64,000 bases of DNA from Streptosporangium oxazolinicum (GTDB taxonomy: Bacteria > Actinomycetota > Actinomycetes > Streptosporangiales > Streptosporangiaceae). Under the pieces are notes generated by a model. The model did no database searches, had not been told where the DNA came from, and saw nothing but the letters and a program-made list of their open reading frames with translations. The position numbers and the translations under genes were made by a program. The stretch covers positions 310,001 to 374,000 of the forward strand of contig NZ_BAABAQ010000003.1 of assembly GCF_039537505.1 (NCBI RefSeq). The letters run 5' to 3'. Shown here piece by piece: positions 1 through 8,629 of the stretch. Position 1 is the first letter of the stretch. Each line of letters opens with the position of its first letter.

Positions 1-443
1 AAGTGCTCGTTGCCGGTGACCTGGCAGATTCGCCGTTCCACCAGCGCCGAGCCGAAGGCGCTGGTGCCCATGTCCGCCTCGGCGAAGCGGAACCCGGGCG
101 CGGCGCCAACCGCGTCCAGAGTCCGGCGCAGGGCCGGTTCGCCCTCGTTGCGCAGGAACAGGACCCCACTCGCATCGCCCAGGAACACGGTCACGGGGGT
201 ACCCATGATGATGGTACGCATCCGCTCGAACACGGGCCGGGCCGCGCGCACCACTCCGCGGTCGAAGTCAAGATCACCGGATAGGCGCGGCCGTACGGTG
301 CTGGGCGTGAGTCCCGCCTCCTGACACCGCCGCCACGAATGCAGGGTCGTGGCGCGTACCTCATTCCCCGTGAGCCTCCCATCCAGGAACCACTCCACGA
401 ACTTCTCGTCGGGCCCTCCCCCGTCGTCCCACCGATCTGCCAT
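1..443 (-). CDS. GAF-domain transcriptional regulator, AcoR-like (N-terminal part)
   Basis: The reading frame is open from an ATG at 443 to the left edge, about 147 codons, so only the N-terminus is visible. A GGAG lies about 10 bases before the ATG. Near residue 35 there is a helix ending in SWRRCQEAGL, and a long helix follows. Around residues 70-145 is a GAF-type sensor domain ending in a segment of the form DMGTSAFGSALVERR...VTGNEH. This matches the DxGTNxxGTAL motif of AcoR-type activators. Such proteins normally bind a small ligand and carry a Fis-type DNA-binding helix-turn-helix (often with a sigma-54 AAA domain, frequently absent in actinomycetes) further downstream, which is outside this window. 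The family call is good; the ligand and targets are unknown. Confidence 0.7.
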   Translation of the reverse strand, partial: MADRWDDGGGPDEKFVEWFLDGRLTGNEVRATTLHSWRRCQEAGLTPSTVRPRLSGDLDFDRGVVRAARPVFERMRTIIMGTPVTVFLGDASGVLFLRNEGEPALRRTLDAVGAAPGFRFAEADMGTSAFGSALVERRICQVTGNEH

Positions 444-518
444 CCGGCTCACTCCAAAGACATCCACACAGTGAGCTTTATGCACCTTTCACCCAGAATA
501 CGAAGGAACCACATCTCT

Positions 519-840
519 AAAATCCCATATCCTGGCAAAGAAATGGCAGGTCCTGGCCTTCCTTGACGAAGGCCTCTTTGATCCCCACGTTGTTGCCCAG
601 CGCGTACAGGACCAGCGGCAGCCGCTCGCGGATCACCTCGCGCAGGATCGCCGCTCTGGTCGCGACCGTGTGAAGCCGACTCCTTCAGGAGGTCCAGCGG
701 GTCGATGATCCCCAGCGGGCGGCGACCTCGGTGTGCAGGGCGCCTTCGGCTTGCTGTGCCCGGCGCGGCTCACCGCGGTGCGTCTTCACCTTCGTGACCT
801 TCGTGCCGCCGGACTTGTTCCCGCGGACCGCCTGCACGCA
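519..840 (-). pseudogene. Tn3-family transposase remnant, multiply frameshifted
   Basis: No intact gene lies between 444 and 938. On the minus strand three overlapping frames give consecutive pieces that resemble the middle of a Tn3-type TnpA. The first piece ends HTEVAARWG, then after a frameshift comes IIDPLDLLKES, then after another shift TVATRAAILREVIRER followed by LPLVLYALGNNVGIKEAF. The last piece matches the LYxxGTNxGI signature of Tn3 transposases. A stop at about 519 ends the piece. No terminal inverted repeats or resolvase were seen, so this is a fossil. The flanks 444-518 and 841-938 are the upstream regions of the neighbouring divergent genes. Confidence 0.5.
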
Positions 841-938
841 GGGGTATCCGTTTTACCGGTTTGTGGAAATCCCTGCCGTTGACCCCGTCCGTACGCGTGA
901 TAAGGATCGAAGGACACGGACCACGGAGGTGTTACGCG

Positions 939-1496
939 ATGGCGAAGGTGCTGATCGTCACAGGTGACGCGGCGGAGGACCTGGAGGTGATGTACCCGTA
1001 CCAGCGACTGCTGGAGGAGGGGTACGAGGTGGACCTCGCTGCTCCGAGCGTGAAGAAGCTCCAGTTCGTGGTGCACGACTTCGTCGAGGGGTTCGACACC
1101 TACACCGAGAAGCCGGGGCACACCTGGGGGTCGGACATCGCGTTCTCCGACGTCGATCCGGAGCGGTACGCGGCACTGGTGCTGCCGGGAGGCCGGGCGC
1201 CGGAGTACATCCGCAACGACCGCCGGTGCCTGGAGATCGTCAGGCACTTCGCCGAGAGCGGCAAGCCGATCGCGGCGCTGTGTCACGGGCCGATCGTGCT
1301 GGCCGCCGCGGGGGTGCTCAAGGGGCGGGAGAGCAGCGCCTACCCGGCCTGCGCCCCGGACGTCGAGCAGGCGGGCGGGACCTGGATCGACAGCGAGGCC
1401 CACGTCGACCAGAACCTCGTGACCGGACGGGCCTGGCCGGACCACCCGGCGTGGATGCGCGAGTTCATGAAGGTCCTCCGCACCGCGACCGGCTGA
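939..1496 (+). CDS. DJ-1/PfpI family protein (class I glutamine amidotransferase-like)
   Basis: This 185-residue protein has the alpha/beta fold order of the DJ-1/PfpI superfamily. It opens with a strand-turn KVLIVTGDAAED, has the LPGGRAPEYIR segment at about residues 82-92, and has the nucleophile elbow AALCHGP with Cys115 followed by His116. Family members act as intracellular peptidases, deglycases or hydratases, and the substrate here is not evident. The in-frame region opens earlier at 861, but the ATG at 939 is preceded by GGAGG at a good distance and starts exactly at the conserved first strand. It stands alone, convergent with the DUF998 gene 22 bases downstream. Confidence 0.85.
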   Translation: MAKVLIVTGDAAEDLEVMYPYQRLLEEGYEVDLAAPSVKKLQFVVHDFVEGFDTYTEKPGHTWGSDIAFSDVDPERYAALVLPGGRAPEYIRNDRRCLEIVRHFAESGKPIAALCHGPIVLAAAGVLKGRESSAYPACAPDVEQAGGTWIDSEAHVDQNLVTGRAWPDHPAWMREFMKVLRTATG

Positions 1497-1517
1497 GCGG
1501 TCTTTTCCGGCGTACCC

Positions 1518-2201
1518 TCACCCGGTACCAGCTCCGGCCGATGTGTGGGATCCGCGTACCCGTACCGCGAGCACCGACGCCCACCCCCAGCCCAGGAGTG
1601 CCATGGCACGGAGGAGCAGGCTCAGGGGCCGGGAGTTCTCGCCGCCGTCCGAGAGCAGCCCCGCCAGCAGGTAGAGGGCGGGGAGCGCCACGCCCGTGGC
1701 CGCGCAGTAGATCGCCCATTCGCGCTCTCCCCGTACGGCGAAATAACGGGTGAAGACGAAGCAGGCCGCGACCAGCGAGACGAACACCACGCCGAAGGCG
1801 GCGCCGTGCAGGACGTAACTCCAGCCCGGATCCTCGGGAAGGCCCGGCGGCGCGCCGGGCGGGTAGCCCCACGCCGGTTCGAAGCGGAAGACTCCGGCGC
1901 CGACCAGGCCGGTCCCGTACGCGCCGATCAGTAGCGGCCCCCAGGCCCCGCCACGGCCCGGACGCAGCGCCCGCCACAGCCCGGCCGCGAACGCGACGTC
2001 CAGCAGCCCGGTGACGACGAAGTTGACGACCTGGATCCATCCCAGGTCGCCCAGGCTCAGCAGGCTGAGCGGCTGTCTCCGGGGGTCGAAATCCGCGCGC
2101 GTGTAGTCCTGGATCACGACTACGAGGACGAACAGCGGTCCGGCTACGGCACCGCAGGTCAGCAGGGCCCTGGTCAGCCGCTGTTCCCGGATGGTGGACA
2201 T
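1518..2201 (-). CDS. DUF998 family integral membrane protein
   Basis: The 227-residue protein has about six hydrophobic helices, starting at residues 12-30, and matches the DUF998 membrane family in length and layout. It includes a first helix followed by a short loop with DYTRADFDPRRQPLS and a conserved glycine-rich third helix. No enzymatic motif is visible and the function of DUF998 is not established. It is divergent from a TetR regulator, and the 104-base gap contains two operator-like dyads. It is therefore the likeliest target of that regulator. Confidence 0.75.
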   Translation of the reverse strand: MSTIREQRLTRALLTCGAVAGPLFVLVVVIQDYTRADFDPRRQPLSLLSLGDLGWIQVVNFVVTGLLDVAFAAGLWRALRPGRGGAWGPLLIGAYGTGLVGAGVFRFEPAWGYPPGAPPGLPEDPGWSYVLHGAAFGVVFVSLVAACFVFTRYFAVRGEREWAIYCAATGVALPALYLLAGLLSDGGENSRPLSLLLRAMALLGWGWASVLAVRVRGSHTSAGAGTG

Positions 2202-2244
2202 GCCTCTCCCCTCGGTGCCCGGGATGTCCGACGCGCAAGCGTTC

Positions 2245-2295
2245 CTTAGCAGCGCTAAGTTCGTGTCGCCGTCATGCTTCCTTAGCGCTGCTAAG
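2245..2295. promoter_or_regulatory. Twin TetR operator candidates in a divergent promoter
   Basis: Two 15-base dyads of the form CTTAGC-n3-GCTAAG lie at 2245-2259 and 2281-2295. Both arms are perfect in each copy and the centres are 36 bases apart. They sit between the divergent DUF998 gene and the tetR-type gene, the second ending 10 bases before the latter's start. This is the expected place for an autoregulating TetR protein to block both promoters. Binding is inferred. Confidence 0.75.
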
Positions 2296-2305
2296 GTGTC
2301 AACCG

Positions 2306-3019
2306 ATGGGCGAGAACAAACGGGGGGCCGGCCTGACCCGGCAGACGGTGATCGACACGGCGCTGCGACTGCTCGACGAGGTCGGCCTGGACGGGCTGAC
2401 GGTGCGCCGGCTCGCCTCGGAGCTGGGCGTCCAGTCGCCCGCCCTGTACTGGCACCTGCGTAACAAGCAGGAGTTGCTCGACGGGATGGCCGACGCGATC
2501 GTCCTGGCCGCCGGGATGGGGCCGCCCCGCGACGGCGAGTCCTGGCAGGACTGGCTCGCCCGCCGGGCCCACGCGTACCGCGACTCCCTGCTCGTCCACC
2601 GCGACGGCGCCCGTCTCGTCGCCAACGCCGCGAGCCTCGGCCCGGCGACGATCAGAATGTTCGACGAGGAGCTGACCGCCATGGTCGGCCACGGCTTCAC
2701 CCCGGACCTGGCACTGCGCACGATCACGGCTCTCACCCGCTACGTCAACGGGTGCGTCCTGCAGGAGCAGACCGAACACCGGCGACACGTGGACACACCG
2801 CCGGACCGGCTCGCGGCGCTGGCCGGGCTGCTCGACGGGGGCATGGAGGCGACCCTGATCGTGGCGTTCCGCGAGAGCGGCGGCTCGTTCGGCGAGGACG
2901 CCTTCGAACACGGCCTCCGAGCCCTGATCGACGGCACGGCCGCCGCCCTGGCCCGCCGGCCCCCACCCCAGATGCTCAATCCTGGCGAGCCATTTCCCGA
3001 AGGTCGAACACTAAAATGA
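2306..3019 (+). CDS. TetR family regulator with TetR_C-type ligand domain
   Basis: A 237-residue regulator. Residues 12-60 form the TetR-type helix-turn-helix, including LTVRRLASELGVQSPALYWH, which is the version typical of true TetR-class repressors. The rest is an all-helical ligand-binding and dimerisation domain of the TetR C-terminal type. It probably represses itself and the divergent DUF998 gene through the two adjacent dyads. The inducer cannot be told from the sequence. The next gene begins one base after this stop, so the two are probably co-transcribed. Confidence 0.88.
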   Translation: MGENKRGAGLTRQTVIDTALRLLDEVGLDGLTVRRLASELGVQSPALYWHLRNKQELLDGMADAIVLAAGMGPPRDGESWQDWLARRAHAYRDSLLVHRDGARLVANAASLGPATIRMFDEELTAMVGHGFTPDLALRTITALTRYVNGCVLQEQTEHRRHVDTPPDRLAALAGLLDGGMEATLIVAFRESGGSFGEDAFEHGLRALIDGTAAALARRPPPQMLNPGEPFPEGRTLK

Positions 3020-3020
3020 G

Positions 3021-3521
3021 GTGGTGAAGCTCCACGCGGATCCGATTTATCGGCTAAGCCTCACCCTTGTGGGGATTTCCCTCATCGCAATGGCCTTTGA
3101 GGGAATACGGGTAAGGCTTGCCATCGACATCCCCTTCCGGCTGGAAGACTTCCGGCAGGCTTCGCCGGCGGGTCTTCTGGGTTGCGCCGTCTTCGGCATC
3201 CCGATGGTGACCCTTGGTGGCCTGCTCACGACACGAGCCCTCTCGCTGGGCGTCACCTGCACCGACGAGTTCATCAGGGTTCGCGGCTGTTTCCGGACCC
3301 GCACCATCCCGGCCGGCAAGGTCACCGGTCTTCGCCGCGGCCTCCTGGGAGGGCTGGAACTCCGCTGGGAAGATCAGCACGGATGGCCGCGCTGGACCAG
3401 GATCGGCGCGTTCCCCGTCTCTTTTCTCGCCGGGAAGACCTGCGACTGGATCACGCCGCATAACGCGCGATGCGTCGGCGCCCTGGAAAGGTGGATCGAT
3501 CAGCACGCCTCAATACGGTGA
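3021..3521 (+). CDS. Small membrane protein with a PH-like cytoplasmic region
   Basis: A 166-residue protein with two predicted membrane helices, at about residues 10-30 and 50-75. A soluble beta-rich region follows (FIRVRGCFRTRTIPAGKVTG), which resembles bacterial PH-like (DUF304-type) domains. Start is GTG at 3021, or GTG 3024, directly after the TetR stop. No enzymatic motif is seen. Tight linkage suggests co-expression with the regulator. I do not recognise a specific function. Confidence 0.6.
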   Translation: MVKLHADPIYRLSLTLVGISLIAMAFEGIRVRLAIDIPFRLEDFRQASPAGLLGCAVFGIPMVTLGGLLTTRALSLGVTCTDEFIRVRGCFRTRTIPAGKVTGLRRGLLGGLELRWEDQHGWPRWTRIGAFPVSFLAGKTCDWITPHNARCVGALERWIDQHASIR

Positions 3522-3700
3522 CCGAGATCGCCTTTCGGGCAGTGAGCGAAGCGGCCGGCGACGCGGCCCGAACCGTCGAATCCAGCACCGGCGAGGGTCG
3601 CGCCCGGTCCTTTTCCGTCGGCGCACGACGCCGTTTCCTGTCCCGCCCGAGTTTGACGCGGAGGGTCTCCGTAAAACTCAAGGCGGTTCATCCGGCGTGG

Positions 3701-4855
3701 TCACCGACGACTGCGGCGGGCCTGGGCACGGTAGCGGTCGAGGACGTCCTGGCGAAGGAGGTGGCCGAAGCCCGCGGCTTCGATGCGCAGGCCGAGTTCG
3801 GGCTCGGTCACGCCGAGCGTGGCGGCGGTGTCGGCCATGTTCCAGTTGTCGGCGGCGAGCCTGGTCAGCAGGTGACCGCGTCGGACCTGGTTCTCCGAGA
3901 GGCGGAACGTCTTGAGGTACGCGAGCTGACCGGCGCCGTCGGTGATGAGCTCGCCGATGTGGTTCTCGCGTTGCCGTTCGAAGGGCGGCAGGAAGCGGGA
4001 CAGGCGATACCCGCCCATCTCGGAGACGCGCTGGTAGGTGTGGTCCGCGCCCAGCAGCCCGCCCGCCATGACCCGGTCGTGGAAGGCCGCCCACTCGTCC
4101 TGCTGCCGGCGGGCCCGCGCGCGCAGATCGGCGAGCGACCGCACCGTCTCGTCCGCGATGCGGGCCCGGAAATCGGGCACCGGCCCGCTGAGCATCGCGT
4201 AGTGGTAGATCAGCTCGCCGTACAGGTCGTGCACGAGGGTGGTGTGCAGGGTGCGGTAGTCATCGGGGTGCGGCACCACGAACACGGCGGCGAGCGCGTC
4301 CGCGACGTAGACGAGAACGCCGCACTGGCCGCGGTGGATCTCGAAGACGCGAAGGGCGTCCTCCAGGCCACCGACCTCGGCGCCCGTGTACGCCTCCTCG
4401 ACGCGAGGCGAGAGCCCGCGGCTGATCGCGCGGTGGGACCACTCCTCCCACGCGATCTCCGGCCCGCCGAAGTGCAGCGCCAGATACCCTTCGAGCGCCA
4501 GGTGCAGGGGCAGGAAGCGCAGCCGGTTCCTGCCGGCTCGGCGAGCCATCCGGCGGTGGAACCGCAGCGACATCCGGTCGGGCGCGCGGTCACGCTCCTG
4601 CGGCCCCCGCAGCTGGGTTCCGTACGCCGCGGCGGGGGTGCCGTCGTGCGTCCAGCTCGCCACGAACCCGTGCGGGATGTAGGAGAAGTACGCGGTCCGT
4701 GAGTCCACCTCCACGACGCCGAACTCCGCGTCGTAAAGCCGGGCGTCAAGCCGGAGGTCCTCGATCGGCTTCTCGCGGACCAGCGGGACGAGCCGTACGC
4801 CACCCCACGCCTGCGCGGGGCGGGTGGAGAGCCCGGTGAGGGCGAGATCCGTCAT
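3701..4855 (-). CDS. ARPP-like protein with C-terminal helix-turn-helix
   Basis: The protein has 384 residues. The N-terminal part (residues 10-60: LVPLVREKPIEDLRLDARLYD) resembles the ARPP domains, which are named for genome association with ADP-ribosylglycohydrolases and rhodanese-type phosphatases. The last 60 residues look like a Fis-type helix-turn-helix (NWNMADTAATLGVTEPELGLR). The start ATG at 4855 overlaps the stop of the TROVE/vWA gene as ATGA, so the two are translationally coupled. Upstream in-frame codons (to 5260) are arginine-rich read-through of the neighbour and are not part of the gene. The role is unproven. An RNA-repair or RNA-metabolism module is a guess from the partner. 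The ARPP assignment is from memory of motifs and is moderate. Confidence 0.55.
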   Translation of the reverse strand: MTDLALTGLSTRPAQAWGGVRLVPLVREKPIEDLRLDARLYDAEFGVVEVDSRTAYFSYIPHGFVASWTHDGTPAAAYGTQLRGPQERDRAPDRMSLRFHRRMARRAGRNRLRFLPLHLALEGYLALHFGGPEIAWEEWSHRAISRGLSPRVEEAYTGAEVGGLEDALRVFEIHRGQCGVLVYVADALAAVFVVPHPDDYRTLHTTLVHDLYGELIYHYAMLSGPVPDFRARIADETVRSLADLRARARRQQDEWAAFHDRVMAGGLLGADHTYQRVSEMGGYRLSRFLPPFERQRENHIGELITDGAGQLAYLKTFRLSENQVRRGHLLTRLAADNWNMADTAATLGVTEPELGLRIEAAGFGHLLRQDVLDRYRAQARRSRR

Positions 4856-6225
4856 GCGTCCTCCCGCAGGAACACCTCGACGCGGCGCGCCAGATGGGCG
4901 CGCAGTTCGAGGATCCCGGTGCGCCCCTCCGCGAACTGGGCCAGCTCCACCAGGGCGACCAGGTTCTCGGCGTCGCGAATCCCGGCGGTCGGGACGGTGG
5001 GCGCCAGCCGCCGTACGTCGAAGTCGGCGGCGTCGTACACCGGATTGAGGTGCACGATTCCGCAGGTGTGGTCCAGGTCGAGCCGGGTGCGCCAGATCCG
5101 CAGCACCTCTCCCGCGAGCCCCGGCGGTGAGTTGTCCCATCCGTCGGAGACGATGACGAGACGCCCGGGTCGGCGTTCGAGGCCGTCGAGGATGCGCTCG
5201 CCGAGCGGTGTCGCCCCGTACGGATGGACGAGCAGCGCGTCCGAGCGGCCCGACAGCCACAGCGGCGTGTACTCGGAGGCGAGCGCCTCCAGGAGGAAAT
5301 GGCAGGCGAGCGCGACGGCGAGCGGACGGCGGCGTTTGTGCCCCGACCCGTACGCGGAGAAGCTGTCGTCGAGGACGGCGGCCACCGCGCCCCAGCGCCC
5401 GGCCTGATCGCCCGCGGTCCGGCGGGCGGCCGCGCGCAGCGCCGCCGTCAGCTCGGCACGACGGCGCGTGCGATCGTCCGGCGAAAGGGCGAGCACATAT
5501 GACGCCAGCCGGGTCAGCGGCATCGTGGTGAGGTCGGCCCGCACCGCGTCGGCCCCCAGGCCGCGCGCCGACTCCTGCAGACGCAGCCGCTCCAGCCGGG
5601 TGAGCCGGGGCGCGACGCGCTCCAGGAAGGTGGCGCGTGCGATGCCGTGTTTCGCCGCGAACCCCTCCGCCACCGTGTAGGGCAGTTCGTACAGCGCGGC
5701 CTGCTCGTAGTGGGCCCGCCGCCAGGTCTCCAGGATCGGTGTGGTGTAGGCGACCGGCCGGTGCGGGGTGAACAGGAACGGCCCCAGCTCACCTCCGGGC
5801 CTCAGGTGGGCATGGCGGACGGCGTCCTTGACGGCGCCACGGTACTTCACCGCGTCGAACGCGAGGTCGGGACGGGCGGCCAGCCAGTCCCGCATGATCG
5901 CCCTGGTGCGCCGGTTGTTGACCTTGGCGCGACGCAGCTCGCGGAACAGCCCGTACACCCGGGGCGGTGGCAGCAGGGCCAGCCTCCGGGCGATCAGGCG
6001 CCCCTCGGCCCGACGCTGCTCCGGGTCCGCCTCCCCCGTCGTGGCCAGCAGGTTCCTGGCGATCAGTACGGCGTTGTGGTCGTTGACGTCCAGGGCGAGG
6101 GTGGCCGCGTACAGGTCGCGATAGTTGCCCAGCAGGTAGCGGTGCAGGAAGTCCAGCGAGAGGCTCTGCTCGTCCGCGCCGGAGTGGAACTCGCGCTGGC
6201 CGGTGGAGGTGATTGCCGCGTTCAC
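4852..6225 (-). CDS. TROVE-like RNA-binding protein with von Willebrand A domain (Ro60-like)
   Basis: 457 residues from the first available start, GTG 6225. Residues 15-240 are an alpha-helical solenoid with elements like NNRRTRAIMRDWL, VKYRGAVKDAVRHAH and YELPYTVAEGFAAKHGI, which recall the HEAT-like TROVE module of Ro60/Rsr. The C-terminal third is a vWA domain with a MIDAS motif DDSFS and a later VIVSDGWDN strand. Ro-family proteins bind misfolded or Y-type RNAs. Coding-like sequence (EAAIEAHIETGADLIAADD) continues upstream in frame to a stop near 6343 but has no ATG/GTG/TTG, and GTG 6225 has no ribosome site. The true start is therefore unclear, or there is a frameshift near 6340. It is the first gene of a two-gene operon. 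Confidence 0.6.
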   Translation of the reverse strand: MNAAITSTGQREFHSGADEQSLSLDFLHRYLLGNYRDLYAATLALDVNDHNAVLIARNLLATTGEADPEQRRAEGRLIARRLALLPPPRVYGLFRELRRAKVNNRRTRAIMRDWLAARPDLAFDAVKYRGAVKDAVRHAHLRPGGELGPFLFTPHRPVAYTTPILETWRRAHYEQAALYELPYTVAEGFAAKHGIARATFLERVAPRLTRLERLRLQESARGLGADAVRADLTTMPLTRLASYVLALSPDDRTRRRAELTAALRAAARRTAGDQAGRWGAVAAVLDDSFSAYGSGHKRRRPLAVALACHFLLEALASEYTPLWLSGRSDALLVHPYGATPLGERILDGLERRPGRLVIVSDGWDNSPPGLAGEVLRIWRTRLDLDHTCGIVHLNPVYDAADFDVRRLAPTVPTAGIRDAENLVALVELAQFAEGRTGILELRAHLARRVEVFLREDA

Positions 6226-6457
6226 GAACAGCAGGACGTCGTCGGCGGCGATCAGATCCGCACCGGTCTCGATGTGAGCTTCGATCGCCGCCTCCGGGGT
6301 GGTGTACGAGGCCGGCCGGGGAATGGGGGCACGAGCTGCGAATCATCGCTTCAAAGGCGGGTCCCGGAAGTCGCACCGAAGTCCCGCGACCGGCTCCGGA
6401 AGATTAGCACCGACATATCGCCTTCTTCCTCTTGTTTCCCGCCGCCCGGGCCGGGGG

Positions 6458-8560
6458 TCACCTCGACGCTTCGGTCAGTTCCCGGGACTCCTGCCCCGCC
6501 CCGGAACGGCCCAGGCCGCTGGGCCACCAAGCCCGCGCGCCCAGATCTCGTACCAGCGCCGGGACCAGCAGGGACCGCACCACCAGGGTGTCGAGCAGGA
6601 CGCCGAAAGCGACGATGAAGGCTATCTGCACAAGGAACGCCAGGGGGATCACCACCAGCGCGGCGAAGGTGGCGGCGAGCACGACGCCCGCCGAAGTGAT
6701 CACCCCGCCGGTGGTGACCAGCCCGCGCAGCAATCCCTCTCGCGCCCCGTGGTGCGCGGTCTCCTCGCGCACCCGGGACATGAGGAAGATGTTGTAGTCC
6801 ACTCCCAGCGCGACCAGGAAGACGAAGCCGTACAGCGGAACGGACGCGTCGACGCCGGTGAATCCGAACACATGCGTGAAGACCAGCGTGGAGACGCCGA
6901 GGGTGGCCAGGAAGTTCAGTGCCACGGTGACCACCAGGAGCACGGGCGTCACCAGCGAGCGCAGCAGGACGATCAGGATGAGCAGGATGATCGCCAGGAC
7001 GACCGGGACGATGAGCAGCGTGTCGTTCCTCGCGGTCTCCGTCGTGTCGTACCGCTGGGCGCTGTAACCGCCGACCATGACGCCGTTCTCGGGAGCGAGC
7101 GTGGCGCGTAGGCGCCTGACCGTGTCCTGGGCGGCGTCGCCGTCCGGCGCGTCGTTCAACGTCGCCTCCACCAGCACGAGTCCGTCGACGACCTTGGGGG
7201 TGTCACCCGGTCGTCCGCTCTGGGTCACCGCCGCGGCCTCGGACACACCGTCGACGCCGCGGGCCGTCTCCGCCACGGCCGCGGCACGCCCGGCGGGGGC
7301 GACGATGACCGCGGGCTGCCCCGACCCTCCGGGGAAGTGCTCGCTCAGCGTCGCCTGCGCCGCCACCGACGGCGCGTCGTTCACGAAGGTCTCGTCCAGC
7401 GGCACCCCCCTGGCGTTCAGTTGCGGCGCGAAGAGGGCGAGGCCGACGAGAGGCAGGATGGTGGCGATCCAGAGCCGGCGCGGATGGCGGTCGACCAGGG
7501 TGGCCACCCGGCTCCAGATCCCGCGGCCCTCGGCGCCGGTTTCGTCTGCCGGACGCGGCTTCGCCGGCCACAGGGCGACGCGGCCCAGCAGGACGAGAGC
7601 CGCGGGCAGGAAGGTGAGCGCGCTGAGGGCGGCGCACACGATGCCGATGGCGCCCACCGGGCCGAGCGCGCGGTTGTTGGTCAGGCTGCTGAGCAGCAGC
7701 GCGAGCAAGGCCAGGGCCACCGTGGCGGCACTGGCGACGATCGGCTCGAACGAGCGCCGCAGCGCGACGCGGCCCGCGGTGAAGCGGTCGCCGGTCGCGG
7801 CCAGTTCCTCCCGGAAGCGTGCGGTCAGCAGCAACGCGTAGTCGGTGGCCGCGCCGATGACCAGGATGAACAGGATGCCCTGCACCTGACCGTCGACCCG
7901 GACGATGCCTCGGTCGGCCAGGAAGTACACCACGGCGCACGCGAGGCCGAGTGCGAAGACCGCGCCGCCGATGATGATGAGGGGCAGCAGAACGCTTCGG
8001 TACACCGCGAGCAGAATGATCAGAACGGTGATCAGCGCCACCCCGAGAAGCAGGCCGTCGATCCCGGCGAAGGCGTCGGACAGGTCGGCCCGGGTGGCCG
8101 CCGGCCCCGCGAGCTGAGCCCGCAGGCCGTCGACCGCCACCACCGAGCCGATCCGCTCCAGGGTCTCCCCGAGCGAGTCCTCAAGGTCGGGGCCGAGCTG
8201 GACCACGCCCTGCAGCGCCCGGCCGTCGTCCGACGGGATGGAGGGCGTGGGCGTCCCGACGACGCCCTCCGTGCCGCGCAGTGAGGCGAGTGCCCGGGTC
8301 GCCGTGGCGCCTTGCTCGGGAGTGATGTCCTTGCCGTCCGCGGTCCACACCACGATGAGTGGCTGCGTCGCGTCCTCGCGGAACCGCTCCTGCACCCCCA
8401 GCGCGCGGGTCGACTCCGCACTCTGCGGCAGGAACGCGGCCTGGTCGTTGGTGGACACCTCGGTGAGCTTGCCGGCGAACGGCCCCAGCCCTCCACCGAC
8501 GGCCAGCCAGACCACCACCAGCAGCGCCGGGACAAGCCAGCGGATCGGTCGCCGCGCCAT
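6458..8560 (-). CDS. MMPL/RND family membrane transporter
   Basis: About 700 residues with the duplicated RND/MMPL plan. There is one N-terminal membrane helix (residues 8-28), a large extracytoplasmic loop, a bundle of five or six helices near 180-350, a second large loop, and a final helix bundle. Motifs such as GAATDYALLLTARFREEL in the first half and GVDYNIFLMSRVREE in the second are the paired MMPL signatures, whose acidic residues carry protons. Such proteins export lipids or drugs across the plasma membrane. ATG 8560 has GGGAGG upstream and was preferred over an earlier in-frame start at 8587. It is divergent from a MarR gene with a dyad between them. Confidence 0.92.
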   Translation of the reverse strand: MARRPIRWLVPALLVVVWLAVGGGLGPFAGKLTEVSTNDQAAFLPQSAESTRALGVQERFREDATQPLIVVWTADGKDITPEQGATATRALASLRGTEGVVGTPTPSIPSDDGRALQGVVQLGPDLEDSLGETLERIGSVVAVDGLRAQLAGPAATRADLSDAFAGIDGLLLGVALITVLIILLAVYRSVLLPLIIIGGAVFALGLACAVVYFLADRGIVRVDGQVQGILFILVIGAATDYALLLTARFREELAATGDRFTAGRVALRRSFEPIVASAATVALALLALLLSSLTNNRALGPVGAIGIVCAALSALTFLPAALVLLGRVALWPAKPRPADETGAEGRGIWSRVATLVDRHPRRLWIATILPLVGLALFAPQLNARGVPLDETFVNDAPSVAAQATLSEHFPGGSGQPAVIVAPAGRAAAVAETARGVDGVSEAAAVTQSGRPGDTPKVVDGLVLVEATLNDAPDGDAAQDTVRRLRATLAPENGVMVGGYSAQRYDTTETARNDTLLIVPVVLAIILLILIVLLRSLVTPVLLVVTVALNFLATLGVSTLVFTHVFGFTGVDASVPLYGFVFLVALGVDYNIFLMSRVREETAHHGAREGLLRGLVTTGGVITSAGVVLAATFAALVVIPLAFLVQIAFIVAFGVLLDTLVVRSLLVPALVRDLGARAWWPSGLGRSGAGQESRELTEASR

Positions 8561-8580
8561 GAGATCACCCTCCCACACAT

Positions 8581-8613
8581 AACTCAACCATTAAGTATCT
8601 CAATGATTGAGTT
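8581..8613. promoter_or_regulatory. MarR operator candidate between exporter and regulator
   Basis: A 33-base inverted repeat has 12-base arms (8581-8592 and 8602-8613) with one mismatch and a 9-base spacer. The outer halves are AACTCAA and TTGAGTT. It lies in the 69-base gap between the divergent MMPL gene and the marR-type gene and is AT-rich against a GC-rich background. The likely role is repression of both genes by the MarR protein. Confidence 0.7.
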
Positions 8614-8629
8614 AAAGTAGCATGGCTGT

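Noticed and set aside
3470..4702. A 410-codon plus-strand open frame opposite the ARPP-like gene
   Set aside because: Antisense to a coupled operon gene with good family features; the product has shadow-like composition.
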